A stretch of DNA of 28,639 bases from Eshraghiella sp050874365 (GTDB lineage Bacteria; Bacillota; Clostridia; Lachnospirales; Lachnospiraceae): the NCBI GenBank assembly GCA_050874365.1, contig JBNMKN010000012.1, positions 1 to 28,639 of the forward strand. Direction: 5' to 3'. The notes below the pieces were generated by a model that had not been told where the DNA came from, searched no databases, and was given only the letters and a program-made list of their open reading frames with translations. A program made the translations under genes and the position numbers. Positions within the stretch are counted from its first letter, which is position 1; each line of letters opens with the position of its first letter. Positions 8,866 to 15,931 of this stretch are shown here, piece after piece.

Positions 8866-8874
8866 ATTATATCA
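8866..8874 (-). promoter_or_regulatory. Extended -10 promoter of ychF
   Basis: The minus strand reads TGATATAAT, an extended -10 (TGnTATAAT), 26 bases ahead of the ychF ATG. No good -35 is found at 16-18 bp (TTTCAA at 17). A TTGACA on the same strand (8882-8887) is only 10 bp away and so cannot pair with it. Confidence 0.55.
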
Positions 8875-8907
8875 CATAATATGTCAAGTTGAAAACATAA
8901 AAATAGA

Positions 8908-8936
8908 TTGATTAATTGAGGACATTGGAATATACT
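8908..8936 (+). promoter_or_regulatory. Sigma-A promoter of lgt
   Basis: TTGATT (8908-8913), a 17-bp spacer and TATACT (8931-8936) lie 28 bases before the lgt start. The spacing is ideal, and the transcript would begin near 8943 with a leader of about 20 bases carrying only the ribosome binding site. Confidence 0.7.
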
Positions 8937-8964
8937 TATAAAAAAATATAAGGAGACATAAAAT

Positions 8965-9972
8965 ATGGGAGCAATCAGATTTCCTAATCTCGGATTTGAA
9001 ATTGATTTGCCGACAGGTTTTTATATCGGCAGCTTTGAAATTAAATTTTATGGAATAATTCTTGCACTCGGACTTATTGCCGGAGCGCTTCTTGCTTATC
9101 ACGGAGCCAAAAAGACGGGACAGAAGGTAGACGATTACATTGACTTTACCTTTTTTGCCGTAATCGGTGCAATAATATGCGCAAGAATATATTATGTGGC
9201 ATTTGAATGGGATTACTATTCACAGAATCTCAAGGAGATTTTTAACATCCGCGGCGGCGGAATTGCGATATACGGTGCAATTATAGGTGGCGTAATCGTT
9301 CTTATAATATTTAGTAAAGTTAAGAAATTAAGCTTCTTTAAGATGGCGGATACCATTATTCCGGGACTTTTAATAGGTCAGATTATCGGAAGATGGGGCA
9401 ATTTCGTAAACAGGGAAGCCTTCGGAGGCTATACAAATAACCTTCTCGCAATGCAGATACCTCTTAAAGATGTGTCCGTGGGAACAATATCCGATAATAT
9501 GCTTGTGGATGTATTCGGAACCACCTACGTTCAGGTGCATCCTACGTTTCTCTATGAAAGCGTGCTGAATCTTGTACTGCTTATCCTGATACTGATATTC
9601 AGGGACAAGAAAAAGTTCCAAGGCGAGACGCTTTGCAGATACGGCGTTGGATACGGAATCATAAGATTCTTTGTGGAGGGCTTACGAACAGACCAGCTCC
9701 AGTTACATAACGGAATCGCCGTTTCACAGATTGTTTCAATCGTAATCGCCGTAACCGGACTTTTCTTTATCGTGTTTATGCACATAAGATTAAGAAAAAC
9801 CGAGGGCATATTTGACCCTACCCCTGAAAAGGCGGTAGCAGCAAAAGCAGCCGTTACAGAGGAAACTGTTGAAGAGAAAGAGAAAGAAGTTGTGGAGGAA
9901 GATACAGAAACAACTCCTGACAATACACCGGATACAAAAGAAAATGTGGGAGAAGATACCACAGAAGAATAA
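8965..9972 (+). CDS. lgt: Prolipoprotein diacylglyceryl transferase
   Basis: An integral membrane enzyme that moves diacylglycerol from phosphatidylglycerol to the lipobox cysteine of prolipoproteins, the first step of lipoprotein maturation. It has 335 residues, of which about 1-275 are the family core with seven membrane helices. The signature GRWGNFVNREAFGG is at 142-155, with R143 and N146 at the same numbers as in E. coli. The usual His near residue 103 is replaced (AIYGAIIGG has Tyr). The start is firm (AAGGAGACATAAAAT before ATG). Odd: residues about 290-335 form an acidic Thr/Pro/Glu tail beyond the usual end, predicted cytosolic. It is a single-gene unit with its own promoter and terminator. 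Confidence 0.94.
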   Translation: MGAIRFPNLGFEIDLPTGFYIGSFEIKFYGIILALGLIAGALLAYHGAKKTGQKVDDYIDFTFFAVIGAIICARIYYVAFEWDYYSQNLKEIFNIRGGGIAIYGAIIGGVIVLIIFSKVKKLSFFKMADTIIPGLLIGQIIGRWGNFVNREAFGGYTNNLLAMQIPLKDVSVGTISDNMLVDVFGTTYVQVHPTFLYESVLNLVLLILILIFRDKKKFQGETLCRYGVGYGIIRFFVEGLRTDQLQLHNGIAVSQIVSIVIAVTGLFFIVFMHIRLRKTEGIFDPTPEKAVAAKAAVTEETVEEKEKEVVEEDTETTPDNTPDTKENVGEDTTEE

Positions 9973-9992
9973 AACAATATATTGTATTAATT

Positions 9993-10041
9993 AAAATACC
10001 GTAGCGTATATGTTGTATACATATCGTTACGGTATTTTTTT
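9993..10041 (+). terminator. Intrinsic terminator after lgt
   Basis: AAATACCGTAGCG pairs with CGTTACGGTATTT (13 bp, one G-T pair), with further ATATG/CATAT pairing inside, then a T-run to 10041. It cleanly separates lgt from the mraZ cluster. The A-rich left side gives a weaker terminator on the minus strand too. Confidence 0.85.
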
Positions 10042-10050
10042 GGGTAAATA

Positions 10051-10066
10051 TACCATATTCTACCAC
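10051..10066 (-). promoter_or_regulatory. Possible upstream, inverted MraZ box
   Basis: On the minus strand this reads GTGGTAGAATATGGTA, matching the first half of the boxes downstream of the mraZ promoter and keeping their 10-bp step (GTGGTA then ATGGTA). It lies 33 bp upstream of the -35 and points the other way. Its function is inferred only. Confidence 0.35.
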
Positions 10067-10070
10067 TCAA

Positions 10071-10086
10071 AAAAACCTAGGTTTTT
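10071..10086. repeat. Perfect 16-bp palindrome upstream of mraZ promoter
   Basis: AAAAACCTAGGTTTTT equals its own reverse complement. It ends 12 bp before the mraZ -35 element, a typical place for a dimeric regulator. There is no T-run beyond it and no loop, so a protein site is likelier than an RNA hairpin. The regulator is unknown. Confidence 0.5.
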
Positions 10087-10098
10087 AGGCAAAAATAC

Positions 10099-10127
10099 TT
10101 GAAAAAATCCCTGAAAAGTAATAATAT
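10099..10127 (+). promoter_or_regulatory. Sigma-A promoter of the mraZ division/cell-wall operon
   Basis: TTGAAA (10099-10104), a 17-bp spacer and TAATAT (10122-10127). The transcript would start near 10134, giving a leader of about 90 bases that begins with the MraZ boxes. Confidence 0.65.
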
Positions 10128-10137
10128 AGATTAAAAC

Positions 10138-10175
10138 GTGGTAGAAAGTAGTTACTATGTGTTAGAAAGTGGTAG
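10138..10175 (+). promoter_or_regulatory. MraZ operator boxes
   Basis: Two similar units, GTGGTAGAAAGTAG (10138-10151) and GTGTTAGAAAGTGGTAG (10159-10175), each repeat a GTGG/GTAG-like core at 10-bp steps. MraZ octamers bind short G-rich direct repeats at about one helical turn just upstream of their own gene, so this is the expected autoregulatory site. It covers the start of the transcribed region, consistent with repression. Confidence 0.6.
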
Positions 10176-10224
10176 ATTTGCAGATTTAATCCTTTGAAAA
10201 TACCGGACGGAAAGGGGTGATAAC

Positions 10225-10662
10225 ATGTTCAAAGGTGAATATAATCACTCGATTGACAGTAAAGGACGTGTTATCGTACCGGCTAAGTTCAGGGAACAGT
10301 TAGGAGAATCTTTTGTTGTTACAAAAGGACTTGACGGATGTTTATTCGGATTTCCGAATGACAGCTGGCAGGAATTTGAGGACAAGCTCTCATCACTTTC
10401 CACAAGCAACATGGAATCAAGAAAACTGGTAAGATTCTTTACCGCCGGAGCTGCCGACTGTGAAATTGATAAACAGGGACGAGCACTTATACCGGGCGTA
10501 TTAAGGGATTTTGCGGGACTTGATAAGGACGTAGTAATAATAGGTGTGGCAAAACGTATTGAATTCTGGAGCAAAGACAAGTGGAACAGTCTCACTGACG
10601 AATGTGACAGCAATATGGACGAAATAGCTGCTAACCTTGACGCACTTGGCGTTTCACTTTAA
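10225..10662 (+). CDS. mraZ: Transcriptional regulator MraZ
   Basis: A ring-forming DNA-binding protein that controls its own division and cell-wall operon. It has 145 residues, standard length, with two tandem SpoVT/AbrB-like halves: MFKGEYNHSIDSKGRVIVPAKFRE at the start and CEIDKQGRALIPGVLRDFAGL in the middle, each with the D-x-K/Q-G-R loop. The start is clear (AAAGGGGTGATAAC before ATG). It is first in the operon, 25 bp ahead of rsmH, behind a promoter with direct-repeat boxes. Confidence 0.95.
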   Translation: MFKGEYNHSIDSKGRVIVPAKFREQLGESFVVTKGLDGCLFGFPNDSWQEFEDKLSSLSTSNMESRKLVRFFTAGAADCEIDKQGRALIPGVLRDFAGLDKDVVIIGVAKRIEFWSKDKWNSLTDECDSNMDEIAANLDALGVSL

Positions 10663-10687
10663 GCGGACACTTTAGAAGGGGGTCACA

Positions 10688-11629
10688 ATGGAATTTTCAC
10701 ATAAGTCAGTTCTTTTGAACGAATGTATAGAAAATCTTAATATTAAACCCGATGGGATTTATGTTGACGGTACCCTCGGAGGAGCAGGTCATTCTTACCA
10801 TATATGCGAGAGACTTTCTGAAAAGGGACGTCTTATCGGCATTGACCAGGATGAGGATGCGATACGTGCCGCCACCACAAGACTTGAGCCATTTAAGGAC
10901 AGGGTGACTATTGTTAAGGATAATTACAGCAATATTAAAAATGTGCTCTCCTCACTTGGCATAGATAAAGTTGATGGTATTCTTTTGGATATCGGGGTCT
11001 CATCTTACCAGCTTGATAATGCTGAACGTGGATTTACTTATAAAGAAGAGGATGCACCTCTTGATATGAGAATGGACAGGCAGTCAGGCATAACAGCGGA
11101 AGACGTTGTGAATGATTACAGCGAAATGGAACTTTTCAGGGTAATAAGGGACTACGGCGAAGAACAGTTTGCAAAAAATATAGCCAAGCATATATGTATA
11201 GAAAGAAGTAAATCGAGAATTACCACAACAGGACGCCTTACAGAGATAATCAAGGCGGCGATACCGATGAAATTCAGGGTCAACGGAGGACATCCGGCGA
11301 AAAAGACATTCCAGGCAATAAGAATAGAAGTGAACAGGGAACTTTATGTTCTGGAAGAATCCATAGATACTATGATTGATTTACTGAACGATAAAGGAAG
11401 GTTATGTATTATCACATTCCATTCCCTTGAAGACAGAATAGTTAAGAATAAATTCAGGGATAACGTTAATACGTGTACATGCCCTCCGGATTTCCCGGTG
11501 TGTGTATGTGGCAACAGACCTAAGGGAGTAATAATTACGAGAAAACCGATTGTTCCTACGGAGGAAGAAATTGAAATCAATAAAAGAGCCAAAAGCTCAA
11601 AATTAAGGGTATTTGAAAGGGTTATTTAG
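10688..11629 (+). CDS. rsmH: 16S rRNA (cytosine-1402-N4)-methyltransferase RsmH
   Basis: Methylates N4 of C1402 in the ribosomal P site using SAM; formerly MraW. It has 313 residues, the family length. Motifs: HKSVLLNE at the start, DGTLGGAGHS (SAM site), DGILLDIGVSSYQLD, GFTYKEEDAPLDMRMD and ITFHSLEDRIVKNKF. A cysteine cluster, CTCPPDFPVCVCG, lies near the end, as is common in Firmicutes. The ATG at 10688 follows GAAGGGGGTCACA. ftsL starts two bases after the stop. Confidence 0.96.
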   Translation: MEFSHKSVLLNECIENLNIKPDGIYVDGTLGGAGHSYHICERLSEKGRLIGIDQDEDAIRAATTRLEPFKDRVTIVKDNYSNIKNVLSSLGIDKVDGILLDIGVSSYQLDNAERGFTYKEEDAPLDMRMDRQSGITAEDVVNDYSEMELFRVIRDYGEEQFAKNIAKHICIERSKSRITTTGRLTEIIKAAIPMKFRVNGGHPAKKTFQAIRIEVNRELYVLEESIDTMIDLLNDKGRLCIITFHSLEDRIVKNKFRDNVNTCTCPPDFPVCVCGNRPKGVIITRKPIVPTEEEIEINKRAKSSKLRVFERVI

Positions 11630-11631
11630 GT

Positions 11632-12111
11632 ATGAACAGAAATTTTTACATAAACGGCAGCGCGGCGCCGGCAAGAATTACAGAAGAGCCGGTAAGAAAG
11701 CCAAGAAGAACGGCACCTCTTACCAAAGAACAGATTAGAAAAAGACAGGTGGACAGATATGCCGAAGCAAACAGGGAAAGAGCAGTCAGATTCGGCAGAC
11801 TCTACACATTTTTTATCGTTGTTGCAGTAGCGGTAACAATGGTTGCCTGTGTGGGTTTTATTAAAGAATATAACAGAAATACAGCCAACAATAATAAGAT
11901 AAAGGCATTAAGCGAGGAACTTTCAAAGGCAAAAGAAGCCAACGATTTAAAGAAACTTACTATAGATACATCTATAGATTTTGACTATATATATAAGACA
12001 GCAACTGAGGAACTTGGTATGGTACACGCAGGTAAGGATCAGATTGTAGAATATAAAAGCGGTGAAAGCGAATATGTTATACAATACAAAGACATTACCC
12101 AAGGAGAATGA
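11632..12111 (+). CDS. ftsL: Cell division protein FtsL/DivIC-like
   Basis: A bitopic divisome protein that, with DivIB/FtsQ and DivIC, links FtsZ to septal wall synthesis. It has 159 residues: a basic cytosolic part (1-57), one membrane helix (about 58-77), a short coiled coil (about 85-115) and a C-terminal segment with TATEELGMVHAGKDQIVEY, which resembles the FtsL/DivIC end motif. The call rests on this architecture and on position between rsmH and the first class B PBP; sequence similarity in this family is low. The ATG at 11632 lies two bases past rsmH with only a weak GAAAGGG upstream, suggesting coupling. Confidence 0.8.
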   Translation: MNRNFYINGSAAPARITEEPVRKPRRTAPLTKEQIRKRQVDRYAEANRERAVRFGRLYTFFIVVAVAVTMVACVGFIKEYNRNTANNNKIKALSEELSKAKEANDLKKLTIDTSIDFDYIYKTATEELGMVHAGKDQIVEYKSGESEYVIQYKDITQGE

Positions 12112-12126
12112 TACTAAGGAGCAGCA

Positions 12127-14190
12127 ATGTCAGTAAAAAGAGAACCGAAAAGCAAAAAATTCACAAATAAAATGAAAAAGAAACTTTTAGTTATTTTCCT
12201 GCTTGCGGGAATTGTGCTTTTGGGACTTTCATACACGTTAATCAGACTTAATCTGAGCAAGGGCAAAAGTTATTCAAAAGCAGTATACAATAACTATGGC
12301 TATGACAGCAGGGCTATTGCGGCAAGAAGAGGCGACATAACCGACCGTAACGGAACAATTCTTGCATACTCCACAAGGGTATATAACCTGATAATCGATT
12401 CAAAGGTTATGCTGTCATCCGATGGAAAATACAGACAGACAACAGTGGATGCTTTAGCAAAATATTTTCCGAAACTTGATGTGGATAAGTTAAATGAGTT
12501 TCTTGATGAAAATGCCCAGAAAGAAAACAAAAATGCTTACAAAAAATTCCTTGAAGAGTTGACAGAGGATGAAATAAGCGAATTTAAGACAGCGATGTCT
12601 GAATCTGATAAAATTAAAGGCGTGTGGTTTGAAGAAGAATATAAAAGAACTTACCCTTTTAAATCCCTTGCTGCAGACCTCATAGGATTTGCAAGCAACG
12701 GCGGAAGCGGGGAAATCGGAATTGAACAGTCATATAATTCCTATCTTTCCGGAACTGACGGAAGAATATACGGATATATAAATGACAGCTCATATAAATC
12801 ACAGGTTATAGCTGCCGAAAACGGAAACACGATAGTATCCACAATCGATTACAGTATCCAGAATATAATCGAAAATGCCATAAAAGATTTTAACGATGAG
12901 TATGGCTCTTTATCAACAACGGTAGTTGTTATGAATCCGAAAAACGGGGAAGTTCTCGGAATGGCGGATTATCCTACTTTTGACCTGAATAATCCAAGGG
13001 ATGTTTCATCAATGTATACGGATGAAGAACTTGACGCCATGGATGAAGATAAGAGAGTCGAAGCCTACTATTCATTATGGAAAAATAACGCAGTCAGTAA
13101 AATATATGAGCCGGGTTCTGTTTTTAAAACCTTTACCGTAAGCGAGCTTATTGAAGAAGACCTTATAAAACTTACGGATGTGGTTAAATGTGACGGATAC
13201 GGCGTGTATGACAGTACGAAGATTCTTTGTAACGGCGGTGAGGGACACGGCGATGTTACCCCTACATGGGCACTTTGCAGGTCCTGCAACGACGCACTTA
13301 TGCAGTATGGTGAGATTCTCGGCAAAGAGAGATTTAATAAGTATCTTCATACATATAAATTCGGACAAAAGACAGACATTGACATACCGTCTGAGGAAGC
13401 CGGACTTCTTATATCCGAAAGCGGAATGATGGATGTAGACCTTGCAACCAATTCTTTCGGACAGAACTTGAGCGTTAATATGATGCAGATGATGGCGGCT
13501 TTTTCGTCCGTAATTAACGGAGGAAAATATTACAAGCCACACGTTGTCAAAGAAATAAGAGACAGTCAGGGAGAACTTGTTGAGTCAATCAATCCTGTAC
13601 TTGTGACAGAAACGGTTTCAGAAGAAACCTCTGCAGTTATGCGTTCAATGTTAAGAGCCGTAGTTGATTACGGAACTGCAGGTTATGTATATATGGACGG
13701 ATATTCAATCGGCGGAAAAACAGGTGCAGCCGAGAAGATACCGAGAGATAAGAAAAGCTATGTAGTATCTTTTATGGGATTTGCTCCTGCTGAAGACCCT
13801 GAAGTGCTCGTATATGTGGTAATCGATACTCCTGATTGTGAAGAGTATGATACATCATGGTCGGCACAGATGGTTGCAGCAGATATAATGCACAAACTGG
13901 TTCCTTATCTTGGAATACCTGCGGACAATCCTGACTATGAAAGAGATGTATATATTGATGCTGAGACTCTTGAACCTGTGGTAAAAAGACTTTCATCAGT
14001 TGATGTGGATGAAGTTAAGCCTGACGGAGGAGCTAATCTTCCTGATGAGGAGGAAACTACCTCGAAGGAGGACAATCAGGAGGAAACATCGTCAGAAAAT
14101 GAGACCCCTTCAGAAGGCGAATCTTCACAGGAGGAGACCACGCCGGGAGATAATAATGAATCCCCGCCTGAGGAAACTACCTCCGGGTAG
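12127..14190 (+). CDS. Class B penicillin-binding protein (FtsI/PBP2B type)
   Basis: A septal peptidoglycan transpeptidase acting outside the membrane. It has 687 residues. One membrane helix (about 19-41) is followed by the pedestal region beginning RGDITDRNGTILA. The transpeptidase motifs are S331-x-x-K334 (EPGSVFKTF), S386-C-N388 and K531-T-G. The ATG at 12127 follows AAGGAGCAGCA. Beyond about residue 600 there is no PASTA domain but a Glu/Thr/Ser/Pro tail to the C-terminus, coded by imperfect DNA repeats (GAGGAAACTACCTC at 14050 and again at 14170). Order in the cluster points to the vegetative septal enzyme (ftsI/pbpB), but the gene behind it is also class B and the roles could be swapped. 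Confidence 0.92.
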   Translation: MSVKREPKSKKFTNKMKKKLLVIFLLAGIVLLGLSYTLIRLNLSKGKSYSKAVYNNYGYDSRAIAARRGDITDRNGTILAYSTRVYNLIIDSKVMLSSDGKYRQTTVDALAKYFPKLDVDKLNEFLDENAQKENKNAYKKFLEELTEDEISEFKTAMSESDKIKGVWFEEEYKRTYPFKSLAADLIGFASNGGSGEIGIEQSYNSYLSGTDGRIYGYINDSSYKSQVIAAENGNTIVSTIDYSIQNIIENAIKDFNDEYGSLSTTVVVMNPKNGEVLGMADYPTFDLNNPRDVSSMYTDEELDAMDEDKRVEAYYSLWKNNAVSKIYEPGSVFKTFTVSELIEEDLIKLTDVVKCDGYGVYDSTKILCNGGEGHGDVTPTWALCRSCNDALMQYGEILGKERFNKYLHTYKFGQKTDIDIPSEEAGLLISESGMMDVDLATNSFGQNLSVNMMQMMAAFSSVINGGKYYKPHVVKEIRDSQGELVESINPVLVTETVSEETSAVMRSMLRAVVDYGTAGYVYMDGYSIGGKTGAAEKIPRDKKSYVVSFMGFAPAEDPEVLVYVVIDTPDCEEYDTSWSAQMVAADIMHKLVPYLGIPADNPDYERDVYIDAETLEPVVKRLSSVDVDEVKPDGGANLPDEEETTSKEDNQEETSSENETPSEGESSQEETTPGDNNESPPEETTSG

Positions 14191-14238
14191 ACTCCATAAT
14201 GGGTCATAAAGTAAAAGTTTTCGTAATAGAATAATATT

Positions 14239-15930
14239 ATGAAAGCATTAAAAAAACATAGAACCAAAATTAAATTTATCGCATACGCCGTTTTCCTTAT
14301 GATGTCGGGACTGATAGGGAGAATGACGTATGTTGTTGTATTCAGAGGTGAAGAGCTTACAGTAAAAGCAACCGAACTTCATGAAAGAGAAAGAGCAATA
14401 AAAGCGGGGCGTGGAAGGATAATCAGTTCTGACGGAACGGTGCTTGCCACTAACGAGACAGTATGTACCGTGTCGGTTATCCATTCACAGATAAAAGACC
14501 CCGAAAGAGTAATAAGCGTTCTTTCAAAAGAACTTGATATGGATGAAGAAAAAGTAAGAAAATATGTAGAAAAATTTTCATCCATGGAAAAAGTTAAATC
14601 GAATGTACCAAAAGAAACGGGAGATGCCATAAGAAGCTATGAGCTTGCAGGCGTCAAGGTGGATGAGGACAGTAAAAGAATCTACCCTTATTCCGAACTT
14701 GCCTCAAAAGTCCTTGGTTTTACAGGAGCTGATAATCAGGGAATACTGGGATTAGAGGTACAATACGATGACGTCCTGAAAGGGACTAACGGACAGATAC
14801 TTACCTTGACAGATGCGGCAGGAATAGAAATAGAAGAAAAAGAAGTAAAAAGAGTTGAGCCTGTTGCCGGTGATGATTTGTACATAAGCATTGATTATAA
14901 CATCCAGTCTTATGCAACACAGCTTGCAAGGACGGCATACTATGCGAATCAGGCAAAGTCGGTCAGCATGATTGTCATGAATCCCAATAACGGGGAGATA
15001 CTGGCAATGGTTAATTACCCCGAATATAATCTTAATGACCCGTTTACCGACGGGACAATGGAGGAAATGAACAAAATATGGCGAAATACCGTTATTAATG
15101 ATACCTATGAACCGGGTTCTACATTTAAAGTTGTGACGGCAACTGCCGCACTTGACAGCGGAAGCGTTACACTTAATAATCACTATTCCTGCAGCGGCAG
15201 GATTCATGTAGCGGACCGCTTTGTAAGATGTGCCAATGCCAGAGGACACGGTGCACAGACATTTGCACAAAGCCTCCAGAATTCCTGTAACCCTGCATTT
15301 ATTACCTGGGGACTTATGACAGGAAAAGATAATATGATAAAATACATGGAAAGCCTCGGATTGTACAGTAAAACCGGTGTGGACCTTCCAGGTGAAGCCG
15401 GCTCCATCATACATAAAACTGAAAATATTAAAGAGCTTGACCTTGCGATAATGTCTTTCGGACAGTCATTCCAGATTACTCCGTTACAGTTATTAAGGGC
15501 AGTAGGTGCCGTGGTTAATGGCGGTAAACTCGTCACACCCCACTTCGGAGTTAAAAAAATTGATACGGAAGGTAATATTTCGGTATTGGAATATGAGGAA
15601 AGCGGTACTATAATAAAACAGTCAACCACCGAAACGATGCGAGGACTTTTAAAGAACGTTGTTGAGCTTGGAGGCGGACTTAACTGCAAAATCGAAGGCT
15701 ATTCGATTGCGGGCAAGACTGCAACCTCCGAAAAACTTCCGCGAGGCAACGGTAAATATATTGCCAGTTTTATAGGAATTGCACCGGCGGAGAATCCGCA
15801 GGTAATAGCAATGTGCATTATTGACGAACCGGTTGGAATGCATTATGGTGGCGTAATTGCCGCACCGGTGGTAAAATCATTATTTGAGAATATACTTCCA
15901 TACCTTGGAATAGAGAAAGGACAGACGTAA
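14239..15930 (+). CDS. Second class B penicillin-binding protein (SpoVD-like)
   Basis: A second transpeptidase of 563 residues with a membrane helix at about 11-35 and pedestal motif GRGRIISSDGTVLATNE. Active-site motifs are S294-x-x-K297 (EPGSTFKVV) and S349-C-N351. The third motif reads K493-T-A (AGKTATSEK), with Ala where KTG is usual. No PASTA domain. In Bacillus the second PBP of this cluster is SpoVD, used for spore cortex, and by position this is its counterpart; sporulation of this organism is not shown. The ATG at 14239 has no clear ribosome binding site, and 48 bp separate it from the preceding gene, so its expression may differ from its neighbours. murD starts one base past its stop. 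Confidence 0.9.
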   Translation: MKALKKHRTKIKFIAYAVFLMMSGLIGRMTYVVVFRGEELTVKATELHERERAIKAGRGRIISSDGTVLATNETVCTVSVIHSQIKDPERVISVLSKELDMDEEKVRKYVEKFSSMEKVKSNVPKETGDAIRSYELAGVKVDEDSKRIYPYSELASKVLGFTGADNQGILGLEVQYDDVLKGTNGQILTLTDAAGIEIEEKEVKRVEPVAGDDLYISIDYNIQSYATQLARTAYYANQAKSVSMIVMNPNNGEILAMVNYPEYNLNDPFTDGTMEEMNKIWRNTVINDTYEPGSTFKVVTATAALDSGSVTLNNHYSCSGRIHVADRFVRCANARGHGAQTFAQSLQNSCNPAFITWGLMTGKDNMIKYMESLGLYSKTGVDLPGEAGSIIHKTENIKELDLAIMSFGQSFQITPLQLLRAVGAVVNGGKLVTPHFGVKKIDTEGNISVLEYEESGTIIKQSTTETMRGLLKNVVELGGGLNCKIEGYSIAGKTATSEKLPRGNGKYIASFIGIAPAENPQVIAMCIIDEPVGMHYGGVIAAPVVKSLFENILPYLGIEKGQT

Positions 15931-15931
15931 A

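Noticed and set aside
8882..8887. Minus-strand TTGACA as -35 of ychF
   Set aside because: Only 10 bp from the TATAAT, too close to act with it.
14195..14215. Sigma-K-like CATANNNTA element before the second PBP
   Set aside because: A single short -10-like match in AT-rich DNA with no matching -35; not supportable.
14752..15689. Long minus-strand open frames opposite the second PBP
   Set aside because: Cys/Ile/Ser-rich translations without ribosome sites, antisense to a clear PBP gene.
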